This document shows positions 1-8,087 of a stretch of 64,000 nt of DNA, piece by piece. The stretch spans positions 1-64,000 of the forward strand of contig JAFXVM010000005.1 of assembly GCA_017524525.1 (NCBI GenBank), written 5' to 3'. Under the pieces are notes generated by a model. That model saw only the letters and a program-made list of their open reading frames with translations, was not told the origin of the DNA and did no database searches. Within the stretch, counting starts at the first letter, position 1; each line of letters begins with the position of its first letter. The translations under genes and the position numbers were made by a program. Source of the DNA: Alphaproteobacteria bacterium. Its GTDB lineage: Bacteria > Pseudomonadota > Alphaproteobacteria > Rs-D84.

Positions 1-431
1 GCCGGCACAGTAATAACTGCATCAGTAATTGTTTCGCCCAAATAACTTTCTGCGTCTTTTTTCAATTTAGACAAAATCATCGCAGAAATTTGAGATGGTG
101 CATATTTTTTACCATCAACTTCAACCCATGCATCGCCATTATCGCCCGCAACGATTTTATAAGGAACGCGTTTTTCAATTTCTTTGACCGCAGGACTGTC
201 AAAACGCAACCCCATTAAACGTTTGATTTCATAAATAGTATTTTCTGGATTGGTCACCGCTTGGTTCTTGGCAGTAATACCAACCAATTGTTCGCCGTTG
301 TTTGTAATCGCAACCACAGATGGTGTGGTACGTTGACCCTCAGCATTTTCAATAATTTTTGGATCTGTTCCGTCCATAAACGCCATGGCGGAATTTGTTG
401 TTCCTAAATCAATACCTAATACTTTTGCCAT
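1..431 (-). CDS. dnaK: Molecular chaperone DnaK (Hsp70), N-terminal part
   Basis: This is the first 143 or so codons of the Hsp70 chaperone, an ATP-driven cytoplasmic folding machine that works with DnaJ and GrpE. The protein begins [14 protein letters not shown], which contains the phosphate-1 loop of the actin-like ATPase domain, and continues with [11 protein letters not shown] and the AVITVPA stretch that leads into the rest of the nucleotide-binding domain. The gene runs off the left edge, so the substrate-binding domain is not visible. The start at 431 is supported by a strong GGAGG seven bases upstream. It is transcribed away from rplY, behind its own promoter and after the rplY terminator. 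Identification is firm. Confidence 0.97.
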   Translation of the reverse strand, partial: MAKVLGIDLGTTNSAMAFMDGTDPKIIENAEGQRTTPSVVAITNNGEQLVGITAKNQAVTNPENTIYEIKRLMGLRFDSPAVKEIEKRVPYKIVAGDNGDAWVEVDGKKYAPSQISAMILSKLKKDAESYLGETITDAVITVP

Positions 432-466
432 ATTTAAAGCCTCCTTAGAAAGTTTTGCTTAACCGA

Positions 467-495
467 AATATAGTTATAAACAATTGCTTTTCAAG
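467..495 (-). promoter_or_regulatory. dnaK promoter, possible heat-shock type
   Basis: On the minus strand CTTGAAA is followed by CTATATTT. It can be read as sigma-70 (TTGAAA, 16 bases, TATATT) or as a sigma-32/RpoH promoter (CTTGAAA with a C-rich -10). Position directly before dnaK favours heat-shock control, but the two readings cannot be separated by sequence alone. Confidence 0.55.
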
Positions 496-534
496 GGGTG
501 TGAAACAAAAATATTACACGGTTTTTATTCATAC

Positions 535-558
535 AAAAAACCGCCCGTTTGGGCGGTT
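535..558 (-). terminator. Intrinsic terminator after rplY
   Basis: A perfect CCGCCC/GGGCGG stem with a four-base loop is followed, on the minus strand, by a run of six T. It lies 23 bases after the rplY stop and separates rplY from dnaK. Confidence 0.9.
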
Positions 559-580
559 AATCTTATGTTCAACAAAGATA

Positions 581-1222
581 TTATTTCTTTGCTGGGGCTG
601 CCTTTGCAGGCGCAGCGGCAGGTGCAGCAGCAGCGGCTGCTTTTTTTGCATCTGCTTCTTCTGGCATTTTACCACCGATAGTAGCAAAAGCCAAATCTGC
701 CATATGCAGACCCAATGTAATACCTTTTGGCAACACCAAATCAGAACCGTGGATTGTATCACCGATATTTACATCTGCCAAATCAATTGTAATTTTTTCT
801 GGCATATCGTGAACCAAACCAACAAGACCGACTTTACGAACAGCAAAGTTCAAAACACCGCCCAATTTGATACCTTTGGAAACATCAGCATTGATAACTT
901 CCACAGGAACAACAACACGGACAGGTTCTTTGACATTGATGCGTTTAAAATCAACGTGAACAACTTTGTCAGACACTGGATGATATTGAATATCCATCAA
1001 CATAGCATCTTCTTTGCCGTTTGGTGTATCAATTTCAAACAATTTTGTTCGCAGAGAAGGTTGTCCCAACAACATATTAAAATCGCGTCCGTTCAATTCA
1101 ATGGACACAGGTTCTTTCTTTTCGCCATAAATCACAGCAGGGATGTTAGCGTTCTTGCGAACTGCACGTGCGGCCCCCTTGCCAGCAACTTTGCGAATTT
1201 CAGCATTTAATTTAATAGCCAT
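581..1222 (-). CDS. rplY: 50S ribosomal protein L25 (CTC family)
   Basis: L25 binds 5S rRNA in the large ribosomal subunit. At 213 aa this is the long, two-domain CTC form: an N-terminal 5S-binding domain (about residues 1-95, with IPAVIYG and the basic KGAARAVRK stretch) and a C-terminal beta domain (about 100-190). The last 20 residues are a low-complexity Ala/Pro/Lys tail ending PAKAAPAKK. The start at 1222 has AAAGGA six bases upstream. The gene follows rsmD, has its own promoter in the gap, and ends at a strong terminator. The Lys/Ala tail resembles the N-terminal extension of S9 (rpsI) elsewhere in the window. Confidence 0.95.
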   Translation of the reverse strand: MAIKLNAEIRKVAGKGAARAVRKNANIPAVIYGEKKEPVSIELNGRDFNMLLGQPSLRTKLFEIDTPNGKEDAMLMDIQYHPVSDKVVHVDFKRINVKEPVRVVVPVEVINADVSKGIKLGGVLNFAVRKVGLVGLVHDMPEKITIDLADVNIGDTIHGSDLVLPKGITLGLHMADLAFATIGGKMPEEADAKKAAAAAAPAAAPAKAAPAKK

Positions 1223-1287
1223 TTTTAATCCTTTTATGGTTTTTATTTTTACTCTTGCGCGACCTCCAAGGGTGTCGTGCGGGGCAT

Positions 1288-1316
1288 ATTATGTAATAAA
1301 TTTATCGAAAAATCAA
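1288..1316 (-). promoter_or_regulatory. rplY promoter
   Basis: TTGATT, 17 bases, CATAAT on the minus strand, in the gap immediately after the rsmD stop. The -10 context ACATAATATGC is the same as in the rplM promoter of this window. Confidence 0.6.
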
Positions 1317-1317
1317 G

Positions 1318-1869
1318 TCAAATCTTGCGCAAAATCAGGAATCTGGCGCGCCCATATGTTTTATCTTTGGCAATTGTCCAAACATCATCAATTTTCGGTG
1401 TTTGTTGATTTGATTCGAATTCCCAAATTAAAACAGTGCCATTTTTTGCGACTTTACCCAACTTTTTGACAAACAACGCGCCCAAACCAAAATCGGCATA
1501 GGGCGGGTCTATAAAAATCAAATCTGCATTTGCACCATATTTAGATAACATCGATACAGAATCTGTCATTTCTACGGTTGCAAATTCATTTAAAGAGGCT
1601 AAATTTTTTTTGATTGTATCAATCGAACTTTTGGAATTGTCTGTAAAAATAACTTTTGCATTATTAAAACGCGATAGACACTCCAATCCAAACGCCCCAG
1701 AACCCGCAAACGCATCCCATACAACAAAAGGCTCTGTTGTGTCTAATACATCATTTAACATATTAAACAGTGCGCCACGCGCCATATTTTGTGTTGGACG
1801 TGCATCCGCCGGCAAATTAAGTTTTTTGCCACGATATTTACCAGAAATAATTTGCAAATTCGATTTCAT
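1318..1869 (-). CDS. rsmD: 16S rRNA (guanine966-N2)-methyltransferase RsmD
   Basis: RsmD transfers a methyl group from SAM to N2 of G966 of 16S rRNA during small-subunit assembly. The 183-aa length is normal. Visible features are the N-terminal GKYRGKKLNLP typical of the family, RPTQNMARGALFNML (the RPT...RE/LFN signature), the SAM-binding DAFAGSGAFGLE loop at about residues 51-62, and the catalytic IDPPY motif at about 118-122 that handles an exocyclic amino group. It is divergent from tadA with only 17 bases between the two start codons, and I see no Shine-Dalgarno sequence, so a short-leader or leaderless mRNA is possible. Function is secure. Confidence 0.93.
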   Translation of the reverse strand: MKSNLQIISGKYRGKKLNLPADARPTQNMARGALFNMLNDVLDTTEPFVVWDAFAGSGAFGLECLSRFNNAKVIFTDNSKSSIDTIKKNLASLNEFATVEMTDSVSMLSKYGANADLIFIDPPYADFGLGALFVKKLGKVAKNGTVLIWEFESNQQTPKIDDVWTIAKDKTYGRARFLILRKI

Positions 1870-1886
1870 AGTATAAACTTTACATT
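1870..1886. promoter_or_regulatory. Very short rsmD/tadA divergent intergenic region
   Basis: Only 17 bases separate the two divergent ATG codons. The sequence TATAAA at 1872-1877 could be a -10 for tadA, which would place the transcription start three or four bases before the tadA ATG. Neither gene has a visible ribosome-binding site. The promoter reading is tentative. Confidence 0.3.
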
Positions 1887-2348
1887 ATGAATTTTATGAA
1901 TCAAGCATTTTTATCTGCAAAACGCGCATTATCACATGACGATGTGCCTATTGGTGCTGTTATTATCAAAGACAACAAAATCATAGCACGCGGTGAAAAC
2001 CGTGTTCAAACAGACAAAAACCCAACTAAACACGCTGAAATAGTCGCAATAAACAAAGCCTGTAAAAAATTAGACACTAAATTTTTAGATGGCTGTGATT
2101 TGTATGTGACATTAGAACCGTGTGCCATGTGTGCCACAGCAATTTCTTTTGCACGAATAAAAAATATTTATTTTGCAGCAACAGATGAAAAGGGCGGTGG
2201 CATAACCACAAACGCAAAAATATTTGAAACAGATAAACATTTATGGAAACCAAACATTATTCAAATGCCAGAATATGCTGATAAATCGGCTGAAATGTTG
2301 CGCGAATTTTTTAAGCAACAACGAAACAATAAAAAGAAAACACTGTAA
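1887..2348 (+). CDS. tadA: tRNA-specific adenosine deaminase TadA
   Basis: TadA deaminates the wobble adenosine (A34) of tRNA-Arg(ACG) to inosine and is essential in most bacteria. The 153-aa protein carries the zinc-dependent deaminase signature: HAE (about residues 49-51, zinc ligand and catalytic Glu) and PCAMC (about 77-81, two zinc-binding Cys). The early DVPIGAVI segment and FLDGCDLYVTLEP are also family-typical. The ATG at 1887 is used here; a second in-frame ATG lies three codons in, and neither has a clear ribosome-binding site. It converges on gpmI, whose stop is ten bases away, with only a weak CTGT/ACAG hairpin between them. Confidence 0.94.
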   Translation: MNFMNQAFLSAKRALSHDDVPIGAVIIKDNKIIARGENRVQTDKNPTKHAEIVAINKACKKLDTKFLDGCDLYVTLEPCAMCATAISFARIKNIYFAATDEKGGGITTNAKIFETDKHLWKPNIIQMPEYADKSAEMLREFFKQQRNNKKKTL

Positions 2349-2358
2349 TCACAGTTTT

Positions 2359-3825
2359 TTATACTAAACTTTCGCCGGTCATTTCTTTTGGTTTTTCTAT
2401 ATCCGCCAATTTTAATATTGTTGGCGCAATATCACTTAATCCGCCATCGTGAACCGTAAATTTTTCATTTGATACCATTATAAAATTCACAGGATTAGTT
2501 GTATGCGAAGTAAGCGGGACATCGTGAACATCATCCCACATTTGTTCGCAATTTCCGTGGTCTGCAATAATTAAAACACAACCGTTTAATTCTAGTACTG
2601 CTGGTACAATGCGTTGTAATTGTGTGTCTAAAAATTCCATTGCTGTGATGGCGGCTTTTTCGTTTCCAGTATGACCGACCATGTCACCGTTTGCAAAATT
2701 TAATAAAACAACATCAAATTTAGACAATCTTGGCAACAATTCGTCAGTAATTTCTTTGGCTGACATTTCTGGTTTCATATCAAAAGTCGCGACCGCAGGA
2801 GATGCAACCAAAACCTTTTCTTCGTTTTCATAATCAATATTGCGTTCTGCATCCATAAAGTAAGTCACATGGTTATACTTTTCTGTTTCTGCAATACGCA
2901 ATTGTGATTTTCCGTTTGCCGCCAATACATCGCCCAAAGTATTTTCTGTTTTCAAATCTGGCAACAGTGCAGGGCAAACTTCGTTTAATCCTTCGCCATA
3001 TTGTGAAAAACAAAGTATATGACAGCCGTTTTCAACAACTTTGCGCATAATTTGGCGTGCACGATCAGACCGATAATTACAGAACAAAAATCCATCGCGC
3101 GTTGTTAATTTTGTTTCTTGAATAACAGTTGGTTTAATAAATTCATCTGTTTCACCACGCGCATAAGCGTTTGCCAATGCTTCATCGATTGTTTTTGCAC
3201 GATATTCTGCTTCGCCTTTGGCAATAGCATCAAACGCCAATTGCGTTCTTTCCATGTTTTTATTTCTGTCCATAGTATAATACCGTCCAGACAAAGTCCC
3301 AAAAAACACAGAACCTTTGTCCAAGGTGCCACGCAATTCAGTCTTTATCAAATCAATATATTTTTGTGCAGACTGCGGAGGTGTATCACGACCATCTGCG
3401 ATAAAATGAATACAAACACGCAACCCTTTTTCGATAATATATTTCGTCGCCTTTAAAGTATCATCAATATTCGCATGAACACGCCCATCAGACATTAATC
3501 CTGCAATATGCACAGTACCACCATCATGTTGAACAGATAAAACAAAATCTTTCAATGGTTTGTTTTTACTTAAATCTTCAATTTCAAATCTGCGCAAAAA
3601 TTGGTTTACTATACGCCCAGAACCGATTGTTATGTGTCCAACTTCGGAATTTCCCATAACCCCCCCAGGTAACCCCACGGCATTACCACTGGCATCTAAC
3701 CTAGAGTGTGGGTATTTCTTAAGCAAATCATTAAAATAGGGCATGCGTGCCAAAGCAACAGCATTGTGTTCTTTCTTTGGGTTGATTCCAACGCCATCTA
3801 AAATGCATAAAACAATTGGTTTCAT
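2359..3825 (-). CDS. gpmI: 2,3-bisphosphoglycerate-independent phosphoglycerate mutase
   Basis: GpmI interconverts 3- and 2-phosphoglycerate in glycolysis and gluconeogenesis using two Mn ions. The 488-aa protein starts MKPIVLCILDGVG, where the Asp is a metal ligand, and has the catalytic-serine motif GNSEVGH near residue 60. HFIADGRDTPP, NFANGDMVGHTGN and ADHGNCE supply further metal ligands in the alkaline-phosphatase-like domain. I placed the start at 3825, with AAAGGA upstream, because an eight-residue upstream extension lacks a ribosome-binding site and family similarity. The length is slightly below the usual 510 or so, and all key residues are present. Confidence 0.95.
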   Translation of the reverse strand: MKPIVLCILDGVGINPKKEHNAVALARMPYFNDLLKKYPHSRLDASGNAVGLPGGVMGNSEVGHITIGSGRIVNQFLRRFEIEDLSKNKPLKDFVLSVQHDGGTVHIAGLMSDGRVHANIDDTLKATKYIIEKGLRVCIHFIADGRDTPPQSAQKYIDLIKTELRGTLDKGSVFFGTLSGRYYTMDRNKNMERTQLAFDAIAKGEAEYRAKTIDEALANAYARGETDEFIKPTVIQETKLTTRDGFLFCNYRSDRARQIMRKVVENGCHILCFSQYGEGLNEVCPALLPDLKTENTLGDVLAANGKSQLRIAETEKYNHVTYFMDAERNIDYENEEKVLVASPAVATFDMKPEMSAKEITDELLPRLSKFDVVLLNFANGDMVGHTGNEKAAITAMEFLDTQLQRIVPAVLELNGCVLIIADHGNCEQMWDDVHDVPLTSHTTNPVNFIMVSNEKFTVHDGGLSDIAPTILKLADIEKPKEMTGESLV

Positions 3826-3872
3826 AATATTAAATCCTTTTTCTGCCAAATATTATCATATATGTTTTTTGA

Positions 3873-3901
3873 TTGCAAAACAAAAAGAAAAATTGTATAT
3901 A
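3873..3901 (+). promoter_or_regulatory. Promoter of the XRE regulator gene
   Basis: TTGCAA, 17 bases, TATATA, about 40 bases before the start codon of the XRE regulator gene. Confidence 0.55.
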
Positions 3902-3943
3902 TATATTAACAAGGAAACATTTCATATAACACAGGGGATTACT

Positions 3944-4360
3944 ATGGTTCGCAAAGCAGGTCTTATCAACGAAGTTGACCATCACATTGCTCAACGATTA
4001 CAGTTACGCCGTGTTATGCTGGGAATGTCTCAAACAGACTTGGCGCAGCGTTGTGGTATCAGCTTTCAACAAATTCAAAAATACGAAACTGCTGGCAACC
4101 GTATTCCCGCTGCGCGTCTTTTTGATTTAAGTCAGGCTCTTGAAACACCTGTTGCGTTTTTCTTTTCTGGACTGCCTGGTAATTTTCCGCCAGAAACCAA
4201 AGCAACCAGATCAATGCGTGTTTCTGAACCAAAAGAAGATGATCCTTTGGCAAAAAATGAAACATTACAGTTGATAAATCTGTACTGGAATCTTCCAAAC
4301 GATTCGCAACGTGAAGTAGTAATGAAAATGTTGCAAACACTTAACGGAATAAAAAACTAG
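3944..4360 (+). CDS. XRE-family transcriptional regulator (PraR-like)
   Basis: A 138-aa DNA-binding protein. A helix-turn-helix of the Cro/C1 type occupies about residues 14-70: RRVMLGMSQTDLAQRCGISF, then QQIQKYE, then ANRIPAARLFDLSQAL (here GNRIPA). This follows the pattern of a widely conserved alphaproteobacterial XRE group that includes PraR of rhizobia. The C-terminal part (about 95-138), ending in a predicted helix near REVVMKMLQTLNG, is probably for dimerisation. The start at 3944 has AGGGGA upstream; the reading frame is open further upstream, but that part overlaps the promoter and gpmI start. The target genes cannot be told from this window. Confidence 0.85.
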   Translation: MVRKAGLINEVDHHIAQRLQLRRVMLGMSQTDLAQRCGISFQQIQKYETAGNRIPAARLFDLSQALETPVAFFFSGLPGNFPPETKATRSMRVSEPKEDDPLAKNETLQLINLYWNLPNDSQREVVMKMLQTLNGIKN

Positions 4361-4413
4361 CCACGTTTTTTAATATCTCCATTAAAAATTGATTGAACTT
4401 TCTTTGTATAGAA

Positions 4414-6795
4414 TTAATCAGCAGAAACTGTTGCATGAGTATAGTCTATGTGGCACTGATTGTTTTCCATATGACCGCCCAGCGCCATCTGACACATATC
4501 AGTATACCAAATATCGTTAAGCGTACAAGTATCAGTGTCATTAACATATCCCATACCCAATAATACTTCACACGATGCATTGCTCGAAGCATCAACACAC
4601 CAACCAACTTCAGCCAAATTGAAATCGTTTATTTGATTTATGTTTGTGATTTCAACACCGTAATATTTTTTATAAAAACTCTGTTTCAAAGTGGCTATAT
4701 TTGGATTAGATATCTCGTTTGCAGAAACCCACTTTCCTTTAATTTCCTCATCATCTTCGCAGCCAGCCGTAAACGCGATTCCCAATTCATCATAGATGCT
4801 TTTAATAACCTGATTCATCGTATCAAGATTAAATGCAGTCGCATCACCTTGGATAGTTCTAGACGCATCGTTGTCTACCAAATCTTTCGCACAAAATGTA
4901 TTCATACGCAAATCCATAGCAGCACGCAATTCAGATTTTGGCATTGTAGCACACCCCATAGGATAAACTATATCAGCATCAGAACCAATTTTTGGATCAC
5001 ATAATTCGTGTGCATATTTTGTTAACGCAACTTCGCACCCTTCGGCAACCTTTGCAGCATCAACGGTATCAACAAATGTTAACAATGCCTTTAAACCACA
5101 TTTCTTTTCGCCACCGGCATCTTCTAATTTTTTCGTATTATCATCATATTTGCACCCGTTTGGGTCACCATAAAGCGCTGCACATGCTTGAACTCTGTCA
5201 TAACACATACCACGCGCAGTCGCCGCAGCAATAGCACCCGTTGAACTGATTTCTGTAGAATCTATCCCTTTTAATGCGCCAGTTTGAGTGTCATAACATT
5301 CTTTGATTGTCGTCACACAAGAATCTTTAATCTGTTGAATTCTTTCGTCTTGAGCCTGAGCAATTTGAATTAACGCGGAACGTTTAAATTCGTACCACAC
5401 CGTGTCCGCTATATCACGACAAGAATTCAAAGCAGTTTCAGCAAAAACACGTTTCCCATCAAGATATTTATTAAAATCAGCATTGCCCCCCAACACATCA
5501 GCAGAACCATTTAAAACAATCAATTTGTTTAATCCAAACAATGCCTGACTAAATATAGGTTCTCCGGTGGTCACATTGATGTATTGACCCGTATAATCCA
5601 TACATTTTTCATAATTTTCACCACACGTCACAGGTTGTCTCATGGCTTTTTCTACATTAGCCAAACATTCATTTACATCCGCAGAATTATGTGAACGATA
5701 TTCTTCAAGTCGCGCATCCCGTAAATATTTTTCAGCCGTTCTAATTGTATCTTCAACAGAAGCCTTTTTGGCGTTTATATTTTTTTCATACGCATTACAA
5801 TCTTGGCTAATTAATATAGAATAAGAACTGCGTGCCAAATTAAACATAGCATCACTGCCACAGGCTTCGCGTGTTATTTCCGCACATTGTTTTGTGACAT
5901 TGTTATAAAGTGCCTTGCCTTCTAATTCTGCCAAATTGGTTGTGCTGTCGCCACCAAAAACAGAAGATGAATCACCACCCCAAATATCATCACTGCCACC
6001 AAAACCGCTAAAATCTAATATGCCCAACGAATTTAATCCGGTGTTTTGTTTTTGAATATTTTGTTTGCCTGATAATACACTGCTGATACTATCTAACAGT
6101 CTCTGTGATGCAGACGTGTCTTTTTTTATTGCTGCTTCCCCAGCGGTTGCAGTATACATCGCGCTAACTTCAGCAGCAGTTTTATCAACAGCATTCAAAT
6201 TATTGTTTTGAAATTCAGTCAACATTTTCAATGCAGTGTCCAATCTGTCTGATGTATCGCGAAAATCTTGGAATCTATCGCTGCAATAGCATCTTCTGTA
6301 AGTATCGTTGGCATTAGCACAAAATTGATCCATGCATGTAGCATATGCATCACGACAAGCAGCATAACCGGTACCAATCTTTGTCACATCATTAAACACA
6401 GCCGTTGCACGCGCCATCCCTGCACGAGATCCGGTATTTGTTGTCTTCTTTACAGGAACAGCAGAACGAACCACACCACCATTATTCGCAGCACGAGATT
6501 TAACACCATTACTTACGACCGAACGCGCACCACGAGCCTTAACATCCTGAACAGTTGCAGGACGAGCAGTCACAACGGGGCGTTTTTTACGGTTGTTCGC
6601 TGAAACATTTCGAGCAATAACAGATGTTGCAGATCGTCTTATTTGAGCATTGTTTTGAGATTCTTGAGAATAAGCATTATTGCGAGCACTTACCGCAGAG
6701 CCACGCGGATTTCTTTGTTGCACTGCAAAAACCGCCATCGGCACAAGAATTGCCACCATAGTCGATTTTAAAATCTTTTTAATAGCCCCCGCCAC
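4414..6795 (-). CDS. Large Cys-rich exported protein, paralogue of the protein at 59.7 kb
   Basis: Function unknown. The 793-aa product begins with a signal peptide (basic AIKKILK, then a hydrophobic stretch ending AVFA). Residues 25-130 are a basic, Arg/Ser/Ala/Asn-rich low-complexity region. From about 145 there is a Cys-rich helical region with YAACRDAYATCMDQFC and RRCYCSDR, followed by many spaced Cys residues to the C terminus. The same layout and the CMDQFC...RRCxCS[DE]R signature occur in the 862-aa protein at 59705-62293. The start is GTG at 6795 with AGAGAG upstream. The many Cys pairs suggest a disulfide-stabilised periplasmic or surface protein. It ends convergent with the XRE gene. 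Confidence 0.85.
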   Translation of the reverse strand: MAGAIKKILKSTMVAILVPMAVFAVQQRNPRGSAVSARNNAYSQESQNNAQIRRSATSVIARNVSANNRKKRPVVTARPATVQDVKARGARSVVSNGVKSRAANNGGVVRSAVPVKKTTNTGSRAGMARATAVFNDVTKIGTGYAACRDAYATCMDQFCANANDTYRRCYCSDRFQDFRDTSDRLDTALKMLTEFQNNNLNAVDKTAAEVSAMYTATAGEAAIKKDTSASQRLLDSISSVLSGKQNIQKQNTGLNSLGILDFSGFGGSDDIWGGDSSSVFGGDSTTNLAELEGKALYNNVTKQCAEITREACGSDAMFNLARSSYSILISQDCNAYEKNINAKKASVEDTIRTAEKYLRDARLEEYRSHNSADVNECLANVEKAMRQPVTCGENYEKCMDYTGQYINVTTGEPIFSQALFGLNKLIVLNGSADVLGGNADFNKYLDGKRVFAETALNSCRDIADTVWYEFKRSALIQIAQAQDERIQQIKDSCVTTIKECYDTQTGALKGIDSTEISSTGAIAAATARGMCYDRVQACAALYGDPNGCKYDDNTKKLEDAGGEKKCGLKALLTFVDTVDAAKVAEGCEVALTKYAHELCDPKIGSDADIVYPMGCATMPKSELRAAMDLRMNTFCAKDLVDNDASRTIQGDATAFNLDTMNQVIKSIYDELGIAFTAGCEDDEEIKGKWVSANEISNPNIATLKQSFYKKYYGVEITNINQINDFNLAEVGWCVDASSNASCEVLLGMGYVNDTDTCTLNDIWYTDMCQMALGGHMENNQCHIDYTHATVSAD

Positions 6796-6849
6796 TTTGT
6801 TCTCTCTTTTGTCCTATTTTAACATTTTTTGCCATATCAATGCAAGAAT

Positions 6850-7452
6850 TTATTCAATACAACAATTAACAGCATTTTTTACCCATTGTCCCAGTCTTTT
6901 TACACCTGTCGCTTTTTCTTCCTTTTTTTGAACTTTTTTTACATTTTTTTTATCTTCGTGATTTGTCGCACATGCTTCTGCTGCGCCGTCATAGAAAGAC
7001 GGAACAGATTCATGAACGCCATCCAAATCAATTAAATGCATATTTAATCCCCAAAATAACGAATATAAATCATAGGCACGCGTAAACATTTCTATAGCAT
7101 CTTTTTTGCGTCCAGCCCCCATTGCTTTGGTTCCAACTTCGTATAAACGCATAGACGCAGCCAATAAATGTTTTGAAATACACCAAACTTCACCATCTTC
7201 TGGACCAGATTTTTTAACAATACGTTCCATTAATTCTTTGCGCATATTGCGTACAGTGTTGATTAAATCATAAAAGCCTGTTTTTCCTGTCTTTGCACCA
7301 CTAAAGAAAAAATGTTCTTCCAAAGAAACCAAATTCATCAACGCAATAGACAAATCTTGGTCAGAAGACAAATCCAAAGGATTTGCTTTTTTAGCGGCGT
7401 CCAATTTTTCAATCATTTCTTCCATAGATAATTTTTTATCAGTTTTTTTCAT
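6850..7452 (-). CDS. Conserved soluble protein of unknown function, partner of the CPVC membrane protein
   Basis: A 200-aa protein without signal peptide or membrane segment. The N-terminal half is helical (MEEMIEKLDAAKK, then SIALMNLVSLEEHFFF). The centre has GEVWCISKHLLAASMRLYEVG and KKDAIEMFTRAYDLYSLFWGLN, the latter resembling a TPR-like helix pair. The end is Lys-rich (KKNVKKVQKKEEK) followed by CCIE. It lies 18 bases downstream of the membrane-protein gene at 7471-8019, so the two are probably co-transcribed. From memory, similar pairs occur in Patescibacteria/CPR genomes; I could not check this. Function is not assigned. Confidence 0.75.
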   Translation of the reverse strand: MKKTDKKLSMEEMIEKLDAAKKANPLDLSSDQDLSIALMNLVSLEEHFFFSGAKTGKTGFYDLINTVRNMRKELMERIVKKSGPEDGEVWCISKHLLAASMRLYEVGTKAMGAGRKKDAIEMFTRAYDLYSLFWGLNMHLIDLDGVHESVPSFYDGAAEACATNHEDKKNVKKVQKKEEKATGVKRLGQWVKNAVNCCIE

Positions 7453-7470
7453 CTTTTTAACTCCATTAAA

Positions 7471-8019
7471 TTAACACAAAACGATTCCCATTGTTGGAAA
7501 CCATTTAATAATTGCCCAAAACAAACCAGTCATTACCAACAAACCTAAGAATGGCATAACAACCTTTTGAAAAGGGAACAGCGCGTGTCCGCCATTGTTT
7601 TTTTTGATACGCATATACCATAATTCCATTAGAACAAAAGTAATTGAACCCACTAATATGCCCAATAAAAATTGATCTATGCCCCACATACAATTTTCCC
7701 ACCATTGCACGAAAGGATGTCCAAAAGGCACAAAATAAACACTGGCCAGCAACGAACAATACACCAAAATATTTAAACCATACCACAAAGGATTCTTTAC
7801 ATTATGCTTATGCATATAATTTGCAGTCCAACCAATCAAAGATATCGTTAAACCGCCAGCCCAAATACCAGTTAAGATATCTTTAACACCCAGCATACGC
7901 ATACCTTCCAAACCGGCACCGATTGCAATAGTACACACAGGACACACTGCCTGTGCCACAGATTCAAACAAAAACACTGCTGTAAATACTAACAACAAAT
8001 TCAACGATAATTTTTTCAT
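7471..8019 (-). CDS. Membrane protein with CPVC motif after the signal sequence
   Basis: A 182-aa inner-membrane protein of unknown function. A signal-like segment (LLLVFTAVFLFESVAQA) is followed at once by VCPVCTIAIGAGLEG, a CxxC motif on the likely outer side of the membrane, and then four hydrophobic segments at about 47-70, 78-101, 111-137 and 150-172. The CxxC could be a redox or metal site. Such a site would fit a cell that exports many Cys-rich proteins, but that link is speculation. The start at 8019 has GAAGGA upstream. It forms a gene pair with the soluble protein downstream. Confidence 0.75.
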   Translation of the reverse strand: MKKLSLNLLLVFTAVFLFESVAQAVCPVCTIAIGAGLEGMRMLGVKDILTGIWAGGLTISLIGWTANYMHKHNVKNPLWYGLNILVYCSLLASVYFVPFGHPFVQWWENCMWGIDQFLLGILVGSITFVLMELWYMRIKKNNGGHALFPFQKVVMPFLGLLVMTGLFWAIIKWFPTMGIVLC

Positions 8020-8087
8020 ATTTTTCCTTCCTTGTTTTCGTTTCTAGTCATTTTATCAAAAAACAGCAAATCAGGTCAACAAGATTA

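Noticed and set aside
455-1210. Long plus-strand reading frame (251 codons) opposite rplY
   Set aside because: It is antisense to a clear L25 gene, its translation is low-grade (Cys/Phe/His-rich), and there is no ribosome-binding site.
2340-2362. Small hairpin between tadA and gpmI as a terminator
   Set aside because: The CTGT/ACAG stem has only four pairs and a mismatch beyond; the T run is suggestive but the structure is too weak to list as a feature.
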